A stretch of 64,000 bases of DNA from Rhipidocladum racemiflorum (lineage: Eukaryota; Streptophyta; Magnoliopsida; Poales; Poaceae): assembly GCA_036346355.1 (NCBI GenBank), contig CM070590.1, positions 40,457,749-40,521,748 of the forward strand, in the 5' to 3' direction. A program made the position numbers and the translations under genes. Positions within the stretch are counted from its first letter, which is position 1. Every line of letters begins with the position of its first letter. Below are positions 12,001-21,941 of the stretch, piece after piece. The notes under the pieces were generated by a model. It was not told where the DNA came from. It worked only from the letters and a program-made list of their open reading frames with translations, and did not search any database.

Positions 12001-12461
12001 ATGCTGATTTTGGAGGATGTAGAATTGATAGGAAAAGTACTTCTGGTTCATGTCACTTCTTGGGAAATTCTCTCATTGCATGGTCATCTAGAAAGCAATC
12101 TTCTGTTGCACAATCAACTGTTGAATCTGAATATGTGGCTGCTGCTAGTTGTTGTTCTCAAATTCTTTGGATAGTAGCTACACTTAAAGATTATGGGGTT
12201 ATTTTGGATAGTGTTCCTCTTCTGTGTGATAACACTAGTGCAATTTGCATTGCTAAGAACCCTGTGCAACATTCAAGAACAAAACACATTGACATCAGAT
12301 TTCACTTTCTTAGAGATCATGTTGAAAAAGGCAACATTGTGCTTCATCATGTGGATACTGAACATCAATTGGCAGACATTTTCACAAAACCTTTGTCTTC
12401 TTCTCGTTTTGCTTTTATTCGGGGAGAACTTGGGATTGTTCATCCAATGGGATTGTTTTGA
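9089..12461 (+). pseudogene. Sirevirus pol: protease, integrase, reverse transcriptase, RNase H, frameshifted
   Basis: The protease site near 9335 reads VDYGCSRHM; family members usually have DSG, so the Ser is replaced by Tyr while the catalytic Asp stays. The integrase zinc-binding part (FWHRRLGHVG ... CSSCRHGKM) lies at 9718-9855. The integrase core follows but is broken by shifts between 9930 and 10310. The Lys/Asp-rich linker is at 10440-10835. Reverse transcriptase runs from 10979 (VKQPPGF and LYGLKQAPRAWY motifs near 11310-11405), is shifted at about 11445, and continues with the YVDD catalytic box near 11510. RNase H ends at the stop 12459-12461. Integrase before RT is copia order. 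Several parts are well preserved, but at least four frame breaks separate them. Confidence 0.85.
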
Positions 12462-13609
12462 GGGGGAGTTTCTTTGCCAAGTTCTTTCACTTGATGAGCT
12501 CACTTTATCATATTTCTTTATATACTATATAATTGAGCTAATATATGATAATCTAAATTGTCTCACTTGAACTAAGAATGACATTGCGGAATTCCCTGAT
12601 CTGATTGCCTATAGCTAAATACTCTGTGATATCTTACTCTTCTAGGCTTGTTATTGAATTTTCTTGACAAATTTGGGCTATGGAGCAAGTGTGTTTTCAA
12701 CTTTACTCTTTCATAAGACCTTTAATCACTTTTGCATGTTTACAATCAAAGAAAAGGAAAAAGAACAGTGGAATCAATATAAAAGGGGGTTTGTTAAAAG
12801 CAAAAGCTTCAAGTTATGTGCTTCAGGCTTGCTTTCCCTAAAAAATAAGATGTATGCTTCAAGCATGCCATTCCCTCAAAGATAAGATGTATGCTTCAAG
12901 CATACCACTCCTAGAAAATAAAAGAAGTATGCTTCAAGCATGCCACATGCGATTTATTGTTTAAAGATTAAATTGGTCTACTAGATTGGAGTTGAAACTA
13001 CTTGCTCGCCCTAAGTTGTTAGTTGCTTCAATTTTTAAAGCCTTGCTTTTTCTACTAAAGGTTTTGCTTAGTACTTGGCTATAGTTGACTGAATTGAGGT
13101 TGAGATGCATGTCATTCCCTAACTTGTTAAAATCACTTCAAGATCATGTATTTTGCATATTATGTGATATATAAGGTTATATGATCGAATGAGCTCATCT
13201 TTTCTTATCTTGGCACTCCCTTGTTTCTCCTTGTAAAATCTTTGCTACAGGAAAAATTTTGAACCTGTTCTCTCTTTTACTCTTGATGAATCCATTGTCA
13301 AAGGGGGAGAAATTTGAGAATCATTGAAAAGTTTAAGGAAAAAGGGGGAGAAGAAAAAGGGGGAGTTGTTTTTGGAAATTTGAGTATTTTGGGAGAAGTT
13401 TGGAGAATTTTGAAATTTTTGGGCACATTGCACATTTACACACATTTTCCTTCTCAGGGGGAGATTTTGTTTTGCATTTTGGTCAAAAGGGGAATTCTAT
13501 GTTTTCTCTTTTTGGTCCTTGATCCTTTGGATTTCAAAATCTTTTGTAAAGTGAATGCCAAATGTTCAATTCTAAGTGGTGTTGCCAATGTTTTCATCAA
13601 GGGGGAGAT
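12462..13609 (+). other. Sirevirus 3' untranslated region with repeated polypurine tracts
   Basis: About 1.15 kb without a credible gene. It contains at least six AGGGGGAG-type purine tracts (about 12463, 13304, 13343, 13361, 13457, 13600). Only the last, AAGGGGGAGAT at 13599-13609, abuts the LTR and is the expected plus-strand primer. A small tandem repeat is at 12805-12950. Multiple polypurine tracts are a known Sirevirus feature. Confidence 0.8.
12805..12950 (+). repeat. Short tandem repeat built on ATGCTTCAAGCAT
   Basis: Four degenerate units of roughly 40 bp each contain (T)ATGCTTCAAGCAT(G/A)CCA followed by an A-rich stretch. The core is a near-palindrome. The role is unknown. Confidence 0.7.
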
Positions 13610-15359
13610 TGTGAAATCATGTGCTGAAAAATTGGCTTAGAATTGAATTTGCAAATATGTTTGTTCATGTGTTTTGACAATTGACAAGAAACAGTAAGTT
13701 TTGCCTTGGCGCCGGACCAATCCTAAAGAAAACAGTAAGTTTCCCATCTACGACGGACAAACTTTCTTGGTCCTTTGTAAACATGCTTTTTGACAACCTC
13801 TTTCTCCTATGTACAACGGACAAAGTTTTTGTGTCCGTCGTGAACATGTTTTTGAGCGCATGAGCCAAACCCTATTTTCCAAGAATCCAGTAAGTTTCGC
13901 ATGTACGACGGACAAAGTTTTTGGGTCTGTCGTGAACGGCTTTTTGAGGTTTGATTTCGCATGAACAACGGACAAAGTTTTTGGGTCCGTTGTGAACGTG
14001 TTTTCAGGAATGTTTTCTTCTTGAACTGAGAGTTTCACATGTACGCCGGACAGAGATTTCTTGTCCGTCGTGAATGGACTTTTTCTAGGGTTTTTATTTC
14101 TTGTCCGTTGTGAACGTGTTTTGCTCAGTTTGGATGTTTTGCAAGAATTGAAATGGTTTGACCTTGAGATTATGAAATTTGTGATGATTTCATGATGTGT
14201 GTTTTGAAGTGGACTTTATGCAATGCTCATGTGAGTAGTTGCATGGATTGACATTGAGTCAAGTCGTGGACTTGTGCTCGGAATCGTTTTGTGATTTGTT
14301 CATGTGCAGGTATTGCTCGAAGACGAATGTGGTCGATGACGGGACCGGAACTAGGTTCATGGAGGAACTGAGGTTCGGGACTAGGTTCAGGAGGAACTGA
14401 GGTCTTGGTGGTCAAGGATGTCATGCGGGACGTTCGGGCTAAGAGAATGGTGCACATGAAGAATGGTTAGTCACGTGAGAATGGCAGGAGGTCATTCGCG
14501 TGCAAAGTGTTAGTCACGTGAGTATGGCAGGTGGCCATACGCGTGCAAAGTGTTAGTCACGTGAGTATGGAAGGGTTACCATACGCGTGCAAGAGTTGTA
14601 CTCGGCCTGGTTGGGCCAAGTAGAGTTGTGTTGGATACGGATTCCTTCTAGGGAATAGGAATCGTATTCAGAACTCCTTGTGGGTTGGTGCTTTAAATAG
14701 GTGGTGGGTCTCTGTTGAAAGGCACCAAGCAGAGCTAAGCGCATCAAGCCTTGAGCTTGGTTTTAGGGTTTGTACTCTTTTGATGAGAGTATTTTAGACA
14801 AGAAATAAAGATCAATTCTTCCAAGATTTTTGCGTGCTCTGATAACCACGTCGCTCTGGTGTTTTCTATTTTGGTTCTTGTTTGCATGCTTGTTCTAATT
14901 CTAGATTGGTTTTTGATCGTTGAGTTTCATCTTGATTTGATCCATCAAAAACCGTTCTAGGGTATTGATTTAGAGTTTCTCAAAGTCTAGTTGATTAATC
15001 TTTTGAAGATCTTGTTTAATCTTGAAGTTTTGATTAGATTGATTCTCGTCAAGTTCTGAAACAGCAAGCTTGCAAAGCTTATAACTTTTGATCCGTAAGT
15101 CCGATCGAGCTGATTCTTTTTGGGTTCGGTTCGTACTGGAATCTAGTTTCTTGTGTCCAAATTTCAGATCGATCCGACGGTTGGATCTCCAGGAATTCTT
15201 GTTTTACCGAACCTCTGTCATTCTGTTTTTGTCGAAAACGAGGCAATTATTTGGTTCTGTTTTGAGGTGAACTTTTAATAGATCAAGAATTTGGTTTTAG
15301 CTTCCGCACAATCATTCACCCCCCCTCTGATTGCTATATTCGTATACTTCGATCCTACA
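13610..15359 (+). repeat. 3' LTR of the Sirevirus
   Basis: It begins TGTGAAATCATG directly after the polypurine tract and ends GATCCTACA at 15359. It matches 5318-7073 with about 18 substitutions and a few short indels. Two differences are ACAG versus CTGA or CTGG swaps (6550 and 6565 against 14838 and 14853). Confidence 0.92.
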
Positions 15360-15364
15360 GAAGG
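15360..15364. repeat. Target-site duplication GAAGG, right copy (Sirevirus)
   Basis: It is identical to 5313-5317. The Tat reading frame resumes at 15365. Confidence 0.92.
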
Positions 15365-18300
15365 TTCCCGGACCAAGCGGGGCCATTACCGTAAAGGGGA
15401 ACCACAAGTCCGCACTGAATTGCGATGAAAGGGCGTTGGATATGGTTGGTCAGTTACCCACTCGCGGCCTCGACCAAGAGCCAAAGCACTCCCGGCCTAA
15501 ACTTGCCCTCCAACCTGGGGGAGAGACCAAGGCTGTTCCACTCAACGAGTCGGAACCGGCCAAGGTCGTGCATTTGGGATCTTCCTTAGATCCCAAATAG
15601 GAACTCGAGCTCATCACCTTCCTCAAGGCAAGATCAGATGCGTTCGCCTGGGAACTATCCGACATGCCCGGGGTCCCTAGGGAGGTGATTCAGCACAGGC
15701 TAGCAGTTCAGCCTGACAAAAAAACCAGTGCGACAAAAACTTAGACGCTTTTCCCCAGAAAAGCAGGCGATCATCCGGGAGGAGCTCGACAAACTCCTAA
15801 AAGCTGGTTTCATTAGGGAGGTCGAACACTCCGAATGGCTAGCCAATCCAGTCTTGGTCAGAAAGAAAGGGGGCAAGTGGCGCATGTGCGTCGATCACAC
15901 GGGCCTAAACGCGGCATGCCCGAAAGACAACTACCCGCTGCCTCGCATAGACCAATTGGTCGACGCGACGGCGGGATCGCAGACCATGAGCTTCCTAGAT
16001 GCTTATTCGGGCTATCATTAGATCAGCCTACCGCGCGAAGACGAAGAAAAAACCTCCTTCATCACCCCATTCGGTACTTTCTGCTATACGACCATTTCTT
16101 TCGGTCTAAGAAATGCGGGAGCAACCTTTTAGCGCCTCATGCAGAAAACCTTCGCGGACCAAGTGGGTCGAAATTTGGAGGTCTATGTCGACGACATAGT
16201 AGTAAAAAGCAAGAGCGCCTCGGGTCACGTTGCTGACTTGGAAGAAACATTTTGTAACCTCAATAAGCATCAAATAAAGTTAAATCCAGAAAAATGCGTG
16301 TTCGGCGTGAAAGCTGGCAAGGTTCTCGGCTACATGGTCGGACCACAAGGCGTCGGGGCAAACCCAGAGAAAATCGAAGCCATTGAGAACATGAGGTCGC
16401 CCACATGCGTGAAGGAAGTGCAAGCTCTGACCAGGAGAATGGCCGCTTTAAGCCGGTTCATTTCCCGCCTGGGGGAGCGAGGACTACCTTTCTTTAAAGC
16501 CCTCCGCAAACACAACAGCTTTACATGGATGGAGGAAGCTGATCACTCATTCAAAGAGCTGAAGCAGTACATTTCCAAGCTGCCCGTCCTCGTCACACCT
16601 GCAGCGGGGGAAGAATTGCTGCTATTCCTGGCGGCAACCCCGCAAGCAGTGAGCGCAGTGTTAGCAGTGGAGAGAGATGGTTTCCAACGACCTATTTATT
16701 ATGTCAGCGAAGTACTTCATGGACCAAAGGAGCGTTACTCCGAGGTCCAGAAAATACTGTACTCGTTGCTGATTGTCTCCAGGAAGTTGCGCCACTACTT
16801 TCAAGCGCACAAGATCGTGGTACCGACCAGCTTCCCGCTCAGGGAAATCCTGAAAAACCAGGACGCTAGTGGTCGCATAGCCAAGTGGGCCATGGAGCTC
16901 GCTGAATTCGAGATAATGTTTTCGGCCCGCACGGCGATCAAATCACAGGTCCTGGCTGACTTTGTGGCAGAATGGTCGGCTACAGCACCACTAGCGATCG
17001 AAACCACCGGTTCAAGGGAAAACTCCTGGACCTTGTGTTTCGATGGATCCCGAGCATATGAGCGCTCGGGGGCTGGCGTCGTCTTGGTCTCCCCGGATGG
17101 AGAGCAACTCCAGTACGCCATCCAACTACATTTTGCCGCGACCAACAACGCGGCAGAATAAGAAGGCCTCTTGGCCGGACTTCGAGCATGTAAATCATTA
17201 GGTTTCCAACGGCTCACTGTGATGGGCGATTCACAGTTGGTCGTGAACGAGGTCAACAAGGAGTATCAGTGTTCCGATACCTCAATGGCGCTGTACCTGG
17301 CAGAAGTAAGGAAGATGGAGAAATACTTAAAGAATTTCGAAGTAATCTACATCCCCAGGAAGGATAATTCCCTGGCCGATCAAATGTCTAAGGTCGGTTC
17401 CTCTCAAAATACCGCTCCGGCGGGGGTGCTTGTCGATCACCTATATAAGCCCTCCATTCCCTCCAAAGAGGAGGCATCAGAGGCCGGCGGTAGGGTCTCC
17501 TTCCTCGAGCAAAGTGCAAGTTGGATGACGCCATGCATCCAATACCTTGCGCATGGGACGTTGCCCGAGGAAGAAGCCGAGCGTTCCCGGCTAACAAGGC
17601 GATCTTCTCAGTACAAACTAATCGAAGGCGACCTATACCGAAAAGGCGCATTAGGAATCCTTTCCAAATGCGTCTCTCAGGAGGAAGGCCAGTACCTTCT
17701 TCGTGACATCCATGAAGGAATGTGCGGACCTCACTCATCGTTCAGAACGCTTGTGAGCAAGGCCTTCCGATTGGGTTACTACTGGCCTACGGCCTTGACG
17801 GATGCACGGTCAATCGTAACGACCTGTCGAGCATGCCAGTTCCATGTTCGCAAAGCCCGTCAACCAGCGTATGCCCTACAAACCATACCGCTTTCGTGGC
17901 CATTCTCGACCTGGGGGCAAGACGTCCTCGGACCCTTCCCTCGAGGCCAGAAAGGCTGCAAGTAGGCCGAGCCCGTCTCAACCATCTAGGCCCAGGCGCC
18001 CCAGAGGTTCCTCCGCGGCAATGTGGTAACTCGGTTCGGGAAACCCAACCGTCTCATCACAGATAATGGGACCCAGTTCACCAGTGAACTATTCCAATGT
18101 TACTGCGAGGAGGTCGGGATCAAGGTCTGTTTCACCTCTGTGGCACATCCACAGAGTAACGGAGCAGCCGAACGAGCAAATGGACAGTTAGTTCAGGGCA
18201 TAAAAAAGAGGATCTTCAAGTGCCTCAACCAGCACAGACAGCAGTGGGTGGATGAGCTTCCCGCCGTTCTTTGGTCCGTCCACACCACGACGAGTCGAGC

Positions 18301-18720
18301 CACAGGCGAAACGCCTTTCCAACTCGTCTACGGTGCGGAAGCCATTTTGCCTACCGAGATTGTGCTAGGTTCCCCAAGGGTGCAACTGATCGATTCCATC
18401 GATCAGGAGGTCGAACGCCTCATCGACCTGGACCTCGTCGAAGCAACACGCGAACAGGCGCTGCTCCGGTCTGTGGTTTACCTACAAGCTCTTCGTAGGC
18501 ACGCAGCTAAGTCAGTCCGACCAAGGTCCCTGCAAGTTGGTGACATGGTCTTACGAAGAGTTGAAGACCTGTAAAAGGCCAATAAGCTGACCCCAAGATG
18601 GGAGGGACCCTACACGGTCGTGTCCACAGCACGCCCGGGGGCTGTTCGCCTCGCGATGGAAGACAGTCAGGAGCTCGCCAACACCTGGAACATTGACCAA
18701 CTACGTAAATTCTATGTTTA
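15365..18720 (+). pseudogene. Tat-element pol: RT, RNase H, second RNase H, integrase; multiple TAG stops
   Basis: This continues the frame of 2770-5317 until a one-base shift in an A7 run at 15718-15724. It then stays in one frame to 18720. RT lies at 15740-16350 with the YVDDIV box near 16180; RNase H is at about 16600-16960; a second, plant/archaeal-type RNase H is at 17020-17390 (WTLCFDGSR ... VMGDSQLVVNEV); the integrase zinc-binding site (H...H...CRACQ) is near 17720-17840; the core is at 17900-18350. Stops are TAG at 15598, 16019, 16130, 17963 and 17987 and TAA at 17159 and 18572. The first three TAGs fall where the family normally has Gln. Some core residues seem deleted near 17960-17965. 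The dual RNase H places the element in the Tat lineage. Not translatable as read. Confidence 0.87.
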
Positions 18721-19412
18721 GACACGTATCCCTATCTCGCACCCTTTGCGTTCCTCCCTATAAGATATTTCCTTTTCTTCTGATTTTGTCCTCGCTTTGA
18801 CAAAACGAGCATCGTCATCTACCAGCACCGCAAGCGAGCTTATCCAACGAGTATGTACGCTCCATTCCCCTTGGCCTCCGGCCGGATGATCGCCCATCCG
18901 ATCACTCTCCACAGTAGCTCTTCGCTGTATGTGTGGTCGGCGCGAGCATCCATTTAAGCCCGGTGCAGTGACCGCTCGGTTATGGCGACTCTACGTATTG
19001 TTGGCTTAAGCCCGTCTGCTCTGCGCGCGCGACAATCCTCGCCCTCATCTTTTTCTCGACTTGATCAACCTGTTTGATCAATCAAAAAGCGTTACGATCA
19101 AAGTCTGCCTCAGCTTTCCCATGAACAAACTCGTGCTCACAAAGGTAGGGGCACGACCTTTGTCCATGACGGGGGCTCCGTATGATAGGAACGTTCCGTC
19201 CCTTTTTCCGAGGATCCTTTGCTCGTATTCATGTTATATGCTCCTATGCAGGGACTTGGTTTTTTTTTGCAGGACCGGGTTCGTGCAAGCATACATTGAA
19301 AGCGAAGTCGGGAAAAACAGGCAAGGTCCCAAACTTATGCAATTTTGCTCATTAAACCAAAAAGGTTGTTCTTTTACAGGATTTGAAAGAGCTAAAAGAA
19401 AAAAGAAGAAAG
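18721..19412. other. Tat-element spacer between integrase and antisense gene
   Basis: About 0.7 kb with no convincing gene on either strand. It holds low-complexity pyrimidine tracts and a T-run near 19261. It separates sense pol from the antisense gene whose stop is at 19413. Confidence 0.6.
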
Positions 19413-21936
19413 CTAAGTCCTATGCTCGGCTTGGAGGGCAGCAAGCTCCTCCTTAAGGGAGTCGACCTCTGCCTCCAGGTCCAAAACCTTCCGCCGAGCC
19501 GCGCGACCTTCAGCCGCGCTGTCCCGAAGGCATTGCACCTCCTTGAGCTGGGTCTCCTCGCGCTCCCGAGCTCGCTGAAGGTCGCGGCGCAGGTCGGGGA
19601 CCTCCTACCGCAGCTTCACCAGCTCCTCCTCAAGCTCGGCACACTTCCGTTCCGAAGTGCTCTTCGCCGACTCGCTCTCGAAGAGCTGGTCCTGAAGCCC
19701 GACGATGAAGCCCTTCGCCGACTCCAGCTCCTTCAGGTCGGCCTCGCGCACCTCGGAGACCCGACGCTCGAGATCAGCGATTTTGGCGTCTTGCTCGCGG
19801 TGGTACGCCCAGTTCTCCTCCGCTGGAACCGCGGAGGCATCAATGTCCTCCATGGCTTTCGCAACAAACTTCGGGCGAAAGGAAAGAAGAGTCAAAAAGG
19901 TCCACAGAAGATGCTCGCCTTATGGAAAAAGATAGAAGCAAAGGACTTACCAGGAGAGCCCGGCTGACCAGCTTGTCCTGAAGCCGCTGGCGGTCAGTAG
20001 CGCCAGCTCGGAAAAAGGGATTGACCCACGCAGGATCATCCTGATCCTGAGCTGGCATGTCAAGATCTTGCCCCTCCTGGGCACCCGGTGCTCCCAGGAG
20101 GGCAACGGCGTCTCCCCCTTCGACCAACCCCAGGTCGCCCTGAGGTTGGTCTTCCTCAACGACAGGCGGCTCATGGCCGCCTTCCTCCTGTTCGGCCACT
20201 GCGCTCGGGGGCTGGACGCCAACTGCGAGTGCGCCCACCCCTTGCTCCGCGACCGGGGGCGATTGGTCGAGGACGACCACTTCCGCCCCTTGCACCTCCG
20301 CAGCCGGAGGCAATTGGTGCTCCGCGACCGGAGACAATTGCTCGAGGACGACCACCTCCTGTCCTTGGTCCGCGGCTGGGGGCAGCTGGTCATCGACGAC
20401 CACCTCTTCTCCTCGGTCACCGGCCAGGGGCAGCTGGTCAATCATGACCACTTCTCCCCCTTGTTCCGCGGCTGGAGGCAGCTGGCCAACGGCGGCCGAC
20501 TCCTCTTTTTGACTAGCGGCCAAGGGCTGTGGGTCGAGAGCCACCAACCCCTGGCCCTCAGAGCCCGTCGTCTGGGCCTCGCTTGCGCTTGCCCCTTCAC
20601 AAGGGACTAAGGCCAAGGCTTCCTGATCCTCGGCCCCTTGCGGCTCTTGCTCCTCCGCGTCTGGAGTCGGTTCCACGTCCTCTGGGGAAGATCGGATTCT
20701 GCCGAGGGAAGCTTGGGCTCCGCTGAGGCCGCAGCCGGCACCGACTCCTCCTCCGCCTCGGCCATTACTTGGTCGAAGACGCGGTCGAGCTCGGTGTCAA
20801 CTGCAGAGTCGATAATCTCCTCAGCCATCTGACGGAAGTCCAAGGACAACACCCGAGCTATCACGCCCACGCCAAGCGGAGTGGGGTTAGCCCGGGAAAA
20901 GATCGCAAAACAAGAACAAAAGGAATCCAACGAGGGAACCAAACAAGGCTTACCTTCCGCCCGGCGAGCAGCGCCGTCCTCCTCGGTTTCCTCACCTTGG
21001 GCCACGAGCGTCCTACCCGTGGCGGCCTCGTAGGCCTCAGCAACGGCCACGACGCGATCTTTCGCCGCGTCCCTAGCTCGCGCCATCGCCGGGTCGACAT
21101 CGTCCATGTCGACCCCTTCCAGTGCCGAGGTTGATCGGGAAGTCGACCTCCTGCTCCTTCTGACCAGAGCATAGGCGTCTTCCTCCTCAGGGTCCTCGAC
21201 CACCTGAGCGAGCTGGTCCTAGAGAGCCTTGATTTTCCTCTCCAGTTGCTCCTTGCTCGGGGGCGACCTGGCCTCCTCCTCAGCCTTCTTCGCCTGCTCG
21301 GCCCATCAGCTCCGGCCTCTTCCGTTTAAAGTCATCAAACCAGATTCGAAGCTCGCTTACCTCCCGTCGGTCGGCGTACTCGAGGTGTTGCGTGGGAGGA
21401 GTCCTGGTCGAAGCTCGGCGCTTCGACCGCTTGGCACGAGGAGGCGAGGCAGACGCTTGGCGGGTCTGACCCATCAACCTCTTGCGGGAACCTCTGGCCG
21501 GGGTGTCAGCTTGCGGCAGCGACGCGGTGCTCGACACGGCGAGCTCGAGGGCGACCTTCTCCTGCAAACGGAGACAGGGAGAGATGAGCTCGGGAAACGT
21601 GCCTTCGGGCAGGAGCAAACAGAAGTACCTACCGCGTCGCTGCGGTCAAGAACATTCTTGGGGATCTGACGATTGGGCATCAGCTCCTTCTCCTTCGGGG
21701 CGCCGAACATCTCGGCGACCCTTTCGTTGACCCAGTCCATCCTCGGGGCTATGACACAACCAGAAAATTTCAGAGAAAGAATAAGACCAAGCGCCGGAAA
21801 ACAGCAATACCCGAAGGAGCAACCAAAACATACCTGCGTTGTCCTCGTGGGTGATGTCGTTCCACCCGGTCACCTCGAAGAAAGGATGCTCACGGCGTCG
21901 CAGGGGGGACACCCGGTTGAAGGAAAAATTCCGGGC
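19413..21936 (-). pseudogene. Antisense gene of the Tat element, 3' part (introns; TAG stops and two frameshifts)
   Basis: This is the downstream part of the gene starting at 54380. With the inner array removed, the frame passes exactly from 53771 through one AATGT copy into 21936. Exons read on the minus strand: to 21834, 21748-21633, 21561-20954, 20857-19951 and 19868-19413. Introns are 71-96 bp with GT-AG ends, and phases agree at the junctions checked. Exon 3 is basic (RAKRSKRR) then acidic. Exon 4 has a degenerate Pro/Gln/Glu repeat (QLPPAAEQG...EVV) at 20120-20480. The last exon is a coiled coil. In-frame TAGs are at 21219-21221 and 19605-19607, and one-base shifts lie near 21302 and 20688. 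Antisense genes at this place are known in RIRE2/Grande-type elements; function unknown. Confidence 0.75.
19985..20520 (-). repeat. Degenerate coding repeat in the antisense gene
   Basis: On the minus strand this codes for repeated blocks like QLPPAA(E/D)QG.EVV..D with variable 15-20 residue spacing. The DNA period is about 50-60 bp. It expands an acidic, proline-rich linker between the N-terminal domain and the C-terminal coiled coil. Confidence 0.7.
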
Positions 21937-21941
21937 AATGT
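21937..21941. repeat. Target-site duplication AATGT, left copy (gypsy array)
   Basis: AATGT precedes the first LTR of the array and recurs at 53766-53770, about 31.8 kb away. Joining the flanks there restores an open antisense frame, which confirms the boundaries. Confidence 0.92.

Larger units (their letters stand above)
5318..15359 (+). mobile_element. Ty1/copia retrotransposon, Sirevirus type
   Basis: A 10,042-bp element with LTRs of 1756 and 1750 bp, TG...CA ends and a perfect GAAGG duplication. Three traits point to the Sirevirus branch: a long Gag with two zinc knuckles and a coiled-coil-like middle; a long 3' untranslated region with repeated polypurine tracts; and LTRs rich in palindromic motifs. 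Gene order is gag, protease, integrase, reverse transcriptase, RNase H (copia order). The LTRs differ by about 1 percent by eye, so insertion is recent, yet the coding region has many frameshifts. Confidence 0.9.

Noticed and set aside
12462..13609. Possible envelope-like gene of the Sirevirus
   Set aside because: Some Sireviruses carry an envelope-like frame after pol, but here there is only untranslated sequence with purine tracts and short repeats.
20068..21134. Plus-strand frames of 119-180 residues at 20068-21134
   Set aside because: They are shadows of the antisense gene, whose minus-strand frame has codon-level structure, introns and a repeat that makes sense as protein.
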